The translations under genes were made by a program, and so were the position numbers. A stretch of DNA of 64,000 bases from Hydractinia symbiolongicarpus (Eukaryota; Cnidaria; Hydrozoa; Anthoathecata; Hydractiniidae). This document shows, one piece after another, positions 1 to 11,498 of the stretch; positions within the stretch are counted from its first letter, which is position 1, and the number at the start of each line of letters is the position of its first letter. Below the pieces are notes generated by a model. That model made no database searches, was not told the DNA's origin, and was given only the letters and a program-made list of their open reading frames with translations. The stretch spans positions 24,036,001 to 24,100,000 of the forward strand of contig NC_079888.1 in assembly GCF_029227915.1 (NCBI RefSeq), read 5' to 3'.

Positions 1-495
1 AATCGCAGGTTTTCGTTTGCAGGCGATTAAACTGCTTTTATTCAGCGTCTCATTAAAAATGAAAACATTTTTTAAAACTAAAAGTCTCATGCGTTTTAGT
101 GGTGAAAAAATAATTTAAAAAATCGTTCGGGAAATGAGTTTACTCCCTGGGTACTTTCTTTGTATACTTTTGACTATACGGGCCAAGCCGGGATTTACGG
201 GAAATCGCGGGTTTTCGTTTGCCGGCGATTAAACTTCTTTTATTCAGCGTCTCATCAAAAATGAAAACATTTTTAAAAACTACAAGTCTTATGCGTTTAA
301 GTGGTGAAAATATAATTTAGAAAATCGTTCTGGAATTGAGTTTACTCCCTGGGTACTTTCTTTGTATACTTTTGACTATACGGGCCAAGCCAGGATTTAC
401 GGGAAATCGCGGGTTTTCGTTTGCCGGCGATTAAACTTCTTTTATTCAGCGTCTCATTAAAAATGAAAACATTTTTAAAAACTACAAGTCTTACG

Positions 496-3400
496 CGTTT
501 TAGTGGTGAAAAAATAATTTAAAAAATCGTCCTGGAAATGAGTTTACTTACAGGGTACTTTCTTTGTATACATTCGACTATACGTGCCAAGCCCGGGATT
601 TACGGGAAATCGCTGGTTTCAGTTTGCCGGCGATTATACTTCTTTTATTCAGCGTCTCATCAAAAATGAAAACATTTTTAAAAACTACAAGTCTTATGCG
701 TTTTAGTGGTGAAAAAATAATTTAAAAAATCGTTCTGGAAATGAGTTTACCCACAAGATACTTTCTTTGTATACATTCGACTATACAGGCCAAGTCCGGG
801 ATTTACGGGAAATCGCGGGTTTTCGTTTTCCGGCGATTAAACCTCTTTCATTAAGCGTCTCATCAAAAATGAAAACACTTTTGAAAACTACAAGTCTCAT
901 GCGTTTTAGTGGTGAAAAAAAAATTTAAAAAATCGTTCGGGAAATGAGTTTACTCCCTGGGTACTTTCTTTGTATAATTTTGACTATACGGGCCGAGCCA
1001 AGGATTTACGGGAAATCGCAGGTTTTCGTTTGCCGGCGATTAAACTTCTTTTATTCAGCGTCTCATCAAAAATGAAAACATTTTTAAAAACTACAAGTCT
1101 CATGCGTTTTAGTGGTGAAAAAGTAATTTAATAAATTGTTCGGGAAATGAGTTTACTCTCTGGGTACTTTCTTTGTATACTTTTGACTATACGGGCCAAG
1201 CCCGGGATTTACGGGAAATCGCGGGTTTTCGTTTGCCGGCGATTAAACTTCTTTTATTCAGCGTCTCATCAAAAATGAAAACATTTTTGAAAACTACAAG
1301 TCTCATGCGTTTTAGTGGTGAAAAAATAATTTAAAAAATCGTTCGGGAAATGAGTTTACTCCCTGGGTACTTTCTTTGTATACTTTTGACTATACGGGCC
1401 AAGCCGGGATTTACGGGAAATCACGGGTTTTCGTTTGCCGGCGATTAAACTTCTTTTATTCAGCGTCTCATCAAAAATGAAAACATTTTTAAAAACTACA
1501 AGTCTTATGCGTTTTAGTGGTGAAAAAATAATTTAAAAAATCGTTCTGGAAATGAGTTTACCCACAGGGTACTTTCTTTGTATACATCCGACTATACGGG
1601 CCAAGCCCGGGATTTACGGGAAATCGCGGGTTTTCGTTTGCCGGCGATTAAACTTTTTTTATTCAGCGTCTCATCAAAAATGAAAACATTTTTAAAAACT
1701 ACAAGTCTTATGCGTTTTAGTGGTGAAAAAATAATTTAAAAAATCGTTCTGGAAATGAGTTTACCCACAAGGTACTTTCTTTGTATACATTCGACTATAC
1801 AGGCCAAGTCCGGGATTTACGGGAAATCGCGGGTTTTCGTTTTCTGGCGATTAAACCTCTTTCATTAAGCGTCTCATCAAAAATGAAAACACTTTTGAAA
1901 ACTACAAGTCTCATGCGTTTTAGTGGTGAAAAAAAAATTTAAAAAATCGTTCGGGAAATGAGTTTACTCCCTGGGTACTTTCTTTGTATAACTTTGACTA
2001 TACGGGCCGAGCCCAGGATTTACGGGAAATCGCAGGTTTTCGTTTGCCGGCGATTAAACTTCTTTTATTCAGCGTCTCATCAAAAATGAAAACATTTTTA
2101 AAAACTACAAGTCTCATGCGTTTTAGTGGTGAAAAAGTAATTTAATAAATCGTTCGGGAAATGAGTTTACTCTCTGGGTACTTTCTTTGTATACTTTTGA
2201 CTATACGGGCCAAGCCCGGGATTTACGGGAAATCGCGGGATTTCGTTTGCCGGCGATTAAACTTCTTTTATTCAGCGTCTCATCAAAAATGAAAACATTT
2301 TTGAAAACTACAAGTCTCATGCGTTTTAGTGGTGAAAAAATAATTTAAAAAATCGTTCGGGAAATGAGTTTACTCCCTGGGTACTTTCTTTGTATACTTT
2401 TGACTATACGGGCCAAGCCGGGATTTACGGGAAATCACGGGTTTTCGTTTGCCGGCGATTAAACTTCTTTTATTCAGCGTCTCATCAAAAATGAAAACAT
2501 TTTTAAAAACTACAAGTCTTATGCGTTTTAGTGGTGAAAAAATAATTTAAAAAATCGTTCTGGAAATGAGTTTACCCACAGGGTACTTTCTTTGTATACA
2601 TCCGACTATACGGGCCAAGCCTGGGATTTACGGGAAATCGCGGGTTTTCGTTTGCCGGCGATTAAACTTTTTTTATTCAGCGTCTCATCAAAAATGAAAA
2701 CATTTTTAAAAACTACAAGTCTTATGCGTTTTAGTGGTGAAAAAATAATTTAAAAAATCGTTCTGGAAATGAGTTTACCCACAAGGTACTTTCTTTGTAT
2801 ACATTCGACTATACAGGCCAAGTCCGGGATTTACGGGAAATCGCGGCGTTTTCGTTTTCCGGAGATTAAACCTCTTTCATTAAGCGTCTCATCAAAAATG
2901 AAAACACTTTTGAAAACTACAAGTCTCATGCGTTTTAGTGGTGAAAAAAAAATTTAAAAAATCGTTCGGGAAATGAGTTTACTCCCTGGGTACTTTCTTT
3001 GTATAATTTTGACTATACGGGCCGAGCCCAGGATTTACGGGAAATCGCAGGTTTTCGTTTGCCGGCGATTAAACTTCTTTTATTCAGCGTCTCATCAAAA
3101 ATGAAAACATTTTTAAAAACTACAAGTCTCATGCGTTTTAGTGGTGAAAAAGTAATTTAATAAATCGTTCGGGAAATGAGTTTACTCTCTGGGTACTTTC
3201 TTTGTATACTTTTGACTATACGGGCCAAGCCCGGGATTTACGGGAAATCGCGGGATTTCGTTTGCCGGCGATTAAACTTCTTTTATTCAGCGTCTCATCA
3301 AAATTGAAAACATTTTTGAAAACTACAAGTCTCATGCGTTTTAGTGGTGAAAAAATAATTTAAAAAATCGTTCGGAAAATGAGTTTACTCCCTGGGTACT

Positions 3401-3593
3401 TTCTTTGTATACTTTTGACTATACGGGCCAAGCCGGGATTTACGGGAAATCACGGGTTTTCGTTTGCCGGCGATTAAACTTCTTTTATTCAGCGTCTCAT
3501 CAAAAATGAAAACATTTTTAAAAACTACAAGTCTTATGCGTTTTAGTGGTGAAAAAATAATTTAAAAAATCGTTCTGGAAATGAGTTTACTCC
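496..3593 (+). repeat. Higher-order repeat module, copy 1 (contains three 1,014-bp 5-monomer units)
   Basis: A distinctive monomer with GTATAATTTTGAC or GTATAACTTTGAC followed by GGCCGAGCC recurs at 991, 2,005 and 3,019, a period of 1,014 bp or five monomers. Monomers with CCCACAAG in place of CTCCCTGG, near 750, 1,762 and 2,774, mark the same period. The whole module recurs at 5,966 (offset 5,470) and at 8,401 (offset 7,905). Similarity to the last copy ends at about 3,593, where CTCCCTGGG replaces CCCACAGGG. Confidence 0.88.
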
Positions 3594-4780
3594 CTGGGTA
3601 CTTTGTTTGTATACTTTTGACTATACGGGCCGAGTCCGGGATTTAGGGAAATCGCAGGTTTTCGTTTGCCGGCGATTAAAATTCTTTTATTCAGCGTCCC
3701 ATCAAATATGAAAATATTTTTGAAAACTACAAGCCTCATGCGTTTAGTGGTAAAAAAATAATATAAAAAATCGTTCGGGAAATGAGTTTACTCCCTGGGT
3801 ACTTTCTTTGTATACTTTTGACTATACGGGCCAAGCCCGGGATTTACGGGAAATCGCGGGTTTTCGATTGCCGGCGATTAAACTTCTTTTATTCAGCGTC
3901 TCATCAAAAATGAAAACATTTTTAAAAACTACAAGTTTTATGCGTTTTAGTGGTGAAAAAATAATTTAAAAAATCGTTCTGGAAACGAGTTTACTTCCTG
4001 GGTACTTTTTTTGTATACTTTTGACTATACGGGCCGAGTCCGGGATTTAGGGAAATCGCAGGTTTTCGTTTGCCGGCGATTAAACTGCTTTTATTCAGCG
4101 TCTCATCAAAAATGAAAACATTTTTAAAAACTACAAGTCTCATGCGTTTTAGTGGTGAAAAAATAATTTAAAAAATCGTTCGGGAAATGATTTTACTCCC
4201 TGGGTACTTTCTTTGTATACTTTTGACTATACGGGCCAAGCCGGGATTTACGGGAAATCGCGGGTTTTCGTTTGCCGGCGATTAAACTTCTTTTATTCAG
4301 CGTCTCATCAAAAATGAAAGCATTTTTGAAAACTACAAGTCTCATGCGTTTTAGTGGTGAAAAAATAATTAAAAAAATCGTTCGGGAAATGAGTTTACTC
4401 CCTGGGTACTTTCTTTGTATACTTTTGACTATACGGGCCAAGCCGGGATTTACGGGAAATCGCGGGTTTTCGTTTGCCGGCGATTGAACTTCTTTTATTC
4501 AGCGTCTCATCAAAAATGAAAACATTTTTAAAAACTACAAGTCTCATGCGTTTTTGTGGTGAAATAATAATTTAAAAAATCGTTTGGGAAATGAGTTTAC
4601 TCCCTGGGTACTTTATTTGTATACTTTTGACTATACGGGCCGAGTCCAGGATTTACGGAAAATCGCAGGTTTTCGTTTGCCGGCGATTAAACTTCTTTTA
4701 TTCAGCGTCTCATCAAAAATGAAAACATTTTTAAAAACTACAAGTCTCATGCGTTTTAGTGGTGAAAAAGTAATTTAAAA

Positions 4781-4983
4781 AATCGTTCGGGAAATGAGTT
4801 TACTCCCTGGGTACTTTCTTTGTATACTTTTGACTATACGGGCCAAGCCCGGGATTTACGGGAAATCGCGGGTTTTCGTTTGCCGGCGATTAAACTTCTT
4901 TTATTCAGCGTCTCATCAAAAATGAAAACATTTTTGAAAACTACAAGTCTCGTGCGTTTTAGTGGTGAAAAAATAATTTAAAA
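4781..4983 (+). repeat. Representative satellite monomer (203 bp)
   Basis: This copy is exactly 203 bp and close to the consensus I read across the window. A hand count of the consensus gives 41 G and 36 C (38% GC) and 12 CpG dinucleotides, against about 7 expected from base composition. It contains three 6-bp palindromes, GTATAC, CCCGGG and GCCGGC, and a 5-bp dyad GTATA/TATAC with an 8-nt spacer at 4,822-4,839. Its 203-bp length is not a multiple of three, so reading frames shift from one monomer to the next. It resembles no satellite family I can name. Confidence 0.93.
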
Positions 4984-5470
4984 AATCGTTCGGGAAATGA
5001 GTTTACTCCCTGGGTACTTTCTTTGTATACTTTTGACTATACGGGCCGAGTCCGGGATTTACGGGAAATCGCGGATTTTCGTTTGCCGGCGATTAAACTT
5101 CTTTTATTCAGCGTCCCATCAAATATGAAAATATTTTTGAAAACTACAAGTCTCATGCGTTTAGTGGTAAAAAAATAATATAAAAAATCGTTCGGGAAAT
5201 GAGTTTACTCCCTGGGTACTTTCTTTGTATACTTTTGACTATACGGGCCAAGCCCGGGATTTACGGGAAATCGCGGGTTTTCGTTTGCCGGCGATTAAAC
5301 TTCTTTTATTCAGGGTCTCATCAAAAATGAAAACATTTTTAAAAACTACAAGTCTTATGCGTTTTGGTGGTGACAAAATAATTTAAAAAATCGTTCTGGA
5401 AATGAGTTAACTCCCTGGGTACTTTCTTTGTATACTTTTGACTATACGGGCCGAGTCCGGGATTTAGGGA

Positions 5471-8427
5471 AATCGCAGGTTTTCGTTTGCCGGCGATTAA
5501 ACTGCTTTTATTCAGCGTCTCATTAAAAATGAAAACATTTTTTAAAACTAAAAGTCTCATGCGTTTTAGTGGTGAAAAAATAATTTAAAAAATCGTTCGG
5601 GAAATGAGTTTACTCCCTGGGTACTTTCTTTGTATACTTTTGACTATACGGGCCAAGCCGGGATTTACGGGAAATCGCGGGTTTTCGTTTGCCGGCGATT
5701 AAACTTCTTTTATTCAGCGTCTCATCAAAAATGAAAACATTTTTAAAAACTACAAGTCTTATGCGTTTAAGTGGTGAAAATATAATTTAGAAAATCGTTC
5801 TGGAATTGAGTTTACTCCCTGGGTACTTTCTTTGTATACTTTTGACTATACGGGCCAAGCCAGGATTTACGGGAAATCGCGGGTTTTCGTTTGCCGGCGA
5901 TTAAACTTCTTTTATTCAGCGTCTCATTAAAAATGAAAACATTTTTAAAAACTACAAGTCTTACGCGTTTTAGTGGTGAAAAAATAATTTAAAAAATCGT
6001 CCTGGAAATGAGTTTACTTACAGGGTACTTTCTTTGTATACATTCGACTATACGTGCCAAGCCCGGGATTTACGGGAAATCGCTGGTTTCAGTTTGCCGG
6101 CGATTATACTTCTTTTATTCAGCGTCTCATCAAAAATGAAAACATTTTTAAAAACTACAAGTCTTATGCGTTTTAGTGGTGAAAAAATAATTTAAAAAAT
6201 CGTTCTGGAAATGAGTTTACCCACAAGATACTTTCTTTGTATACATTCGACTATACAGGCCAAGTCCGGGATTTACGGGAAATCGCGGGTTTTCGTTTTC
6301 CGGCGATTAAACCTCTTTCATTAAGCGTCTCATCAAAAATGAAAACACTTTTGAAAACTACAAGTCTCATGCGTTTTAGTGGTGAAAAAAAAATTTAAAA
6401 AATCGTTCGGGAAATGAGTTTACTCCCTGGGTACTTTCTTTGTATAATTTTGACTATACGGGCCGAGCCAAGGATTTACGGGAAATCGCAGGTTTTCGTT
6501 TGCCGGCGATTAAACTTCTTTTATTCAGCGTCTCATCAAAAATGAAAACATTTTTAAAAACTACAAGTCTCATGCGTTTTAGTGGTGAAAAAGTAATTTA
6601 ATAAATTGTTCGGGAAATGAGTTTACTCTCTGGGTACTTTCTTTGTATACTTTTGACTATACGGGCCAAGCCCGGGATTTACTGGAAATCGCGGGTTTTC
6701 GTTTGCCGGCGATTAAACTTCTTTTATTCAGCGTCTCATCAAAAATGAAAACATTTTTGAAAACTACAAGTCTCATGCGTTTTAGTGGTGAAAAAATAAT
6801 TTAAAAAATCGTTCGGGAAATGAGTTTACTCCCTGGGTACTTTCTTTGTATACTTTTGACTATACGGGCCAAGCCGGGATTTACGGGAAATCACGGGTTT
6901 TCGTTTGCCGGCGATTAAACTTCTTTTATTCAGCGTCTCATCAAAAATGAAAACATTTTTAAAAACTACAAGTCTTATGCGTTTTAGTGGTGAAAAAATA
7001 ATTTAAAAAATCGTTCTGGAAATGAGTTTACCCACAGGGTACTTTCTTTGTATACATCCGACTATACGGGCCAAGCCCGGGATTTACGGGAAATCGCGGG
7101 TTTTCGTTTGCCGGCGATTAAACTTTTTTTATTCAGCGTCTCATCAAAAATGAAAACATTTTTAAAAACTACAAGTCTTATGCGTTTTAGTGGTGAAAAA
7201 ATAATTTAAAAAATCGTTCTGGAAATGAGTTTACCCACAAGGTACTTTCTTTGTATACATTCGACTATACAGGCCAAGTCCGGGATTTACGGGAAATCGC
7301 GGGTTTTCGTTTTCCGGCGATTAAACCTCTTTCATTAAGCGTCTCATCAAAAATGAAAACACTTTTAAAAACTACAAGTCTCATGCGTTTTAGTGGTGAA
7401 AAAAAAATTTAAAAAATCGTTCGGGAAATGAGTTTACTCCCTGGGTACTTTCTTTGTATAACTTTGACTATACGGGCCGAGCCCAGGATTTACGGGAAAT
7501 CGCAGGTTTTCGTTTGCCGGCGATTAAACTTCTTTTATTCAGCGTCTCATCAAAAATGAAAACATTTTTAAAAACTACAAGTCTCATGCGTTTTAGTGGT
7601 GAAAAAGTAATTTAATAAATCGTTCGGGAAATGAGTTTACTCTCTGGGTACTTTCTTTGTATACTTTTGACTATACGGGCCAAGCCCGGGATTTACGGGA
7701 AATCGCGGGATTTCGTTTGCCGGCGATTAAACTTCTTTTATTCAGCGTCTCATCAAAAATGAAAACATTTTTGAAAACTACAAGTCTCATGCGTTTTAGT
7801 GGTGAAAAAATAATTTAAAAAATCGTTCGGGAAATGAGTTTACTCCCTGGGTACTTTCTTTGTATACTTTTGACTATACGGGCCAAGCCGGGATTTACGG
7901 GAAATCACGGGTTTTCGTTTGCCGGCGATTAAACTTCTTTTATTCAGCGTCTCATCAAAAATGAAAACATTTTTAAAAACTACAAGTCTTATGCGTTTTA
8001 GTGGTGAAAAAATAATTTAAAAAATCGTTCTGGAAATGAGTTTACCCACAGGGTACTTTCTTTGTATACATCCGACTATACGGGCCAAGCCTGGGATTTA
8101 CGGGAAATCGCGGGTTTTCGTTTGCCGGCGATTAAACTTTTTTTATTCAGCGTCTCATCAAAAATGAAAACATTTTTAAAAACTACAAGTCTTATGCGTT
8201 TTAGTGGTGAAAAAATAATTTAAAAAATCGTTCTGGAAATGAGTTTACCCACAAGGTACTTTCTTTGTATACATTCGACTATACAGGCCAAGTCCGGGAT
8301 TTACGGGAAATCGCGGCGTTTTCGTTTTCCGGAGATTAAACCTCTTTCATTAAGCGTCTCATCAAAAATGAAAACACTTTTGAAAACTACAAGTCTCATG
8401 CGTTTTAGTGGTGAAAAAATAATTTAA
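5471..8427 (+). repeat. 27-monomer duplicate of positions 1-2,957
   Basis: This stretch repeats 1-2,957 almost base for base at an offset of 5,470 bp (27 monomers). Rare shared markers include the run TTTTTTAAAACTAAAAG (about 70 and 5,540), GAATTGAG (about 333 and 5,803), TTACGCG (491 and 5,961) and GCGGCGTTTTCG (about 2,844 and 8,314). At about 8,410-8,436 it departs from the first copy and continues with the module start, which marks the next duplication boundary. Confidence 0.9.
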
Positions 8428-11400
8428 AAAATCGTCCTGGAAATGAGTTTACTTACAGGGTACTTTCTTTGTATACATTCGACTATACGTGCCAAGCCCG
8501 GGATTTACGGGAAATCGCTGGTTTCAGTTTGCCGGCGATTATACTTCTTTTATTCAGCGTCTCATCAAAAATGAAAACATTTTTAAAAACTACAAGTCTT
8601 ATGCGTTTTAGTGGTGAAAAAATAATTTAAAAAATCGTTCTGGAAATGAGTTTACCCACAAGATACTTTCTTTGTATACATTCGACTATACAGGCCAAGT
8701 CCGGGATTTACGGGAAATCGCGGGTTTTCGTTTTCCGGCGATTAAACCTCTTTCATTAAGCGTCTCATCAAAAATGAAAACACTTTTGAAAACTACAAGT
8801 CTCATGCGTTTTAGTGGTGAAAAAAAAATTTAAAAAATCGTTCGGGAAATGAGTTTACTCCCTGGGTACTTTCTTTGTATAATTTTGACTATACGGGCCG
8901 AGCCAAGGATTTACGGGAAATCGCAGGTTTTCGTTTGCCGGCGATTAAACTTCTTTTATTCAGCGTCTCATCAAAAATGAAAACATTTTTAAAAACTACA
9001 AGTCTCATGCGTTTTAGTGGTGAAAAAGTAATTTAATAAATTGTTCGGGAAATGAGTTTACTCTCTGGGTACTTTCTTTGTATACTTTTGACTATACGGG
9101 CCAAGCCCGGGATTTACGGGAAATCGCGGGTTTTCGTTTGCCGGCGATTAAACTTCTTTTATTCAGCGTCTCATCAAAAATGAAAACATTTTTGAAAACT
9201 ACAAGTCTCATGCGTTTTAGTGGTGAAAAAATAATTTAAAAAATCGTTCGGGAAATGAGTTTACTCCCTGGGTACTTTCTTTGTATACTTTTGACTATAC
9301 GGGCCAAGCCGGGATTTACGGGAAATCACGGGTTTTCGTTTGCCGGCGATTACACTTCTTTTATTCAGCGTCTCATCAAAAATGAAAACATTTTTAAAAA
9401 CTACAAGTCTTATGCGTTTTGGTGGTGAAAAAATAATTTAAAAAATCGTTCTGGAAATGAGTTTACCCACAGGGTACTTTCTTTGTATACATCCGACTAT
9501 ACGGGCCAAGCCCGGGATTTACGGGAAATCGCGGGTTTTCGTTTGCCGGCGATTAAACTTTTTTTATTCAGCGTCTCATCAAAAATGAAAACATTTTTAA
9601 AAACTACAAGTCTTATGCGTTTTAGTGGTGAAAAAATAATTTAAAAAATCGTTCTGGAAATGAGTTTACCCACAAGGTACTTTCTTTGTATACATTCGAC
9701 TATACAGGCCAAGTCCGGGATTTACGGGAAATCGCGGGTTTTCGTTTTCCGGCGATTAAACCTCTTTCATTAAGCGTCTCATCAAAAATGAAAACACTTT
9801 TGAAAACTACAAGTCTCATGCGTTTTAGTGGTGAAAAAAAAATTTAAAAAATCGTTCGGGAAATGAGTTTACTCCCTGGGTACTTTCTTTGTATAACTTT
9901 GACTATACGGGCCGAGCCCAGGATTTACGGGAAATCGCAGGTTTTCGTTTGCCGGCGATTAAACTTCTTTTATTCAGCGTCTCATCAAAAATGAAAACAT
10001 TTTTAAAAACTACAAGTCTCATGCGTTTTAGTGGTGAAAAAGTAATTTAATAAATCGTTCGGGAAATGAGTTTACTCTCTGGGTACTTTCTTTGTATACT
10101 TTTGACTATACGGGCCAAGCCCGGGATTTACGGGAAATCGCGGGATTTCGTTTGCCGGCGATTAAACTTCTTTTATTCAGCGTCTCATCAAAAATGAAAA
10201 CATTTTTGAAAACTACAAGTCTCATGCGTTTTAGTGGTGAAAAAATAATTTAAAAAATCGTTCGGGAAATGAGTTTACTCCCTGGGTACTTTCTTTGTAT
10301 ACTTTTGACTATACGGGCCAAGCCGGGATTTACGGGAAATCACGGGTTTTCGTTTGCCGGCGATTAAACTTCTTTTATTCAGCGTCTCATCAAAAATGAA
10401 AACATTTTTAAAAACTACAAGTCTTATGCGTTTTAGTGGTGAAAAAATAATTTAAAAAATCGTTCTGGAAATGAGTTTACCCACAGGGTACTTTCTTTGT
10501 ATACATCCGACTATACGGGCCAAGCCTGGGATTTACGGGAAATCGCGGGTTTTCGTTTGCCGGCGATTAAACTTTTTTTATTCAGCGTCTCATCAAAAAT
10601 GAAAACATTTTTAAAAACTACAAGTCTTATGCGTTTTAGTGGTGAAAAAATAATTTAAAAAATCGTTCTGGAAATGAGTTTACCCACAAGGTACTTTCTT
10701 TGTATACATTCGACTATACAGGCCAAGTCCGGGATTTACGGGAAATCGCGGCGTTTTCGTTTTCCGGAGATTAAACCTCTTTCATTAAGCGTCTCATCAA
10801 AAATGAAAACACTTTTGAAAACTACAAGTCTCATGCGTTTTAATGGTGAAAAAAAAATTTAAAAAATCGTTCGGGAAATGAGTTTACTCCCTGGGTACTT
10901 TCTTTGTATAATTTTGACTATACGGGCCGAGCCCAGGATTTACGGGAAATCGCAGGTTTTCGTTTGCCGGCGATTAAACTTCTTTTATTCAGCGTCTCAT
11001 CAAAAATGAAAACATTTTTAAAAACTACAAGTCTCATGCGTTTTAGTGGTGAAAAAGTAATTTAATAAATCGTTCGGGAAATGAGTTTACTCTCTGGGTA
11101 CTTTCTTTGTATACTTTTGACTATACGGGCCAAGCCCGGGATTTACGGGAAATCGCGGGATTTTGTTTGCCGGCGATTAAACTTCTTTTATTCAGCGTCT
11201 CATCAAAATTGAAAACATTTTTGAAAACTACAAGTCTCATGCGTTTTAGTGGTGAAAAAATAATTTAAAAAATCGTTCGGAAAATGAGTTTACTCCCTGG
11301 GTACTTTCTTTGTATACTTTTGACTATACGGGCCAAGCCGGGATTTACGGGAAATCACGGGTTTTCGTTTGCCGGCGATTAAACTTCTTTTATTCAGCGT

Positions 11401-11498
11401 CTCATCAAAAATGAAAACATTTTTAAAAACTACAAGTCTTATGCGTTTTAGTGGTGAAAAAATAATTTAAAAAATCGTTCTGGAAATGAGTTTACCCA
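8401..11498 (+). repeat. Higher-order repeat module, copy 3 (2,435-bp offset from copy 2)
   Basis: The module starting near 5,966 begins again here, 2,435 bp (12 monomers) later. The marker TCGTCCTGG at about 6,000 recurs at 8,435. The 5-monomer marker GGCCGAGCC falls at 8,896, 9,910 and about 10,925, keeping the 1,014-bp period. Differences from copy 2 are isolated substitutions, for example GATTACAC at about 9,349. After 11,498 the sequence leaves the module. Confidence 0.88.

Noticed and set aside
2769-2957. 62-codon open frame, repeated at 8,239 and 10,674
   Set aside because: It is one register of the satellite monomer. Its recurrence follows the repeat duplications, it has no recognisable domain, and neighbouring monomers break it.
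4781-4983. tRNA-derived or Pol III promoter (A and B boxes) in the monomer
   Set aside because: CGTTCGGGAAATG and TAGTGGTGAAA only loosely resemble the boxes and miss fixed bases.
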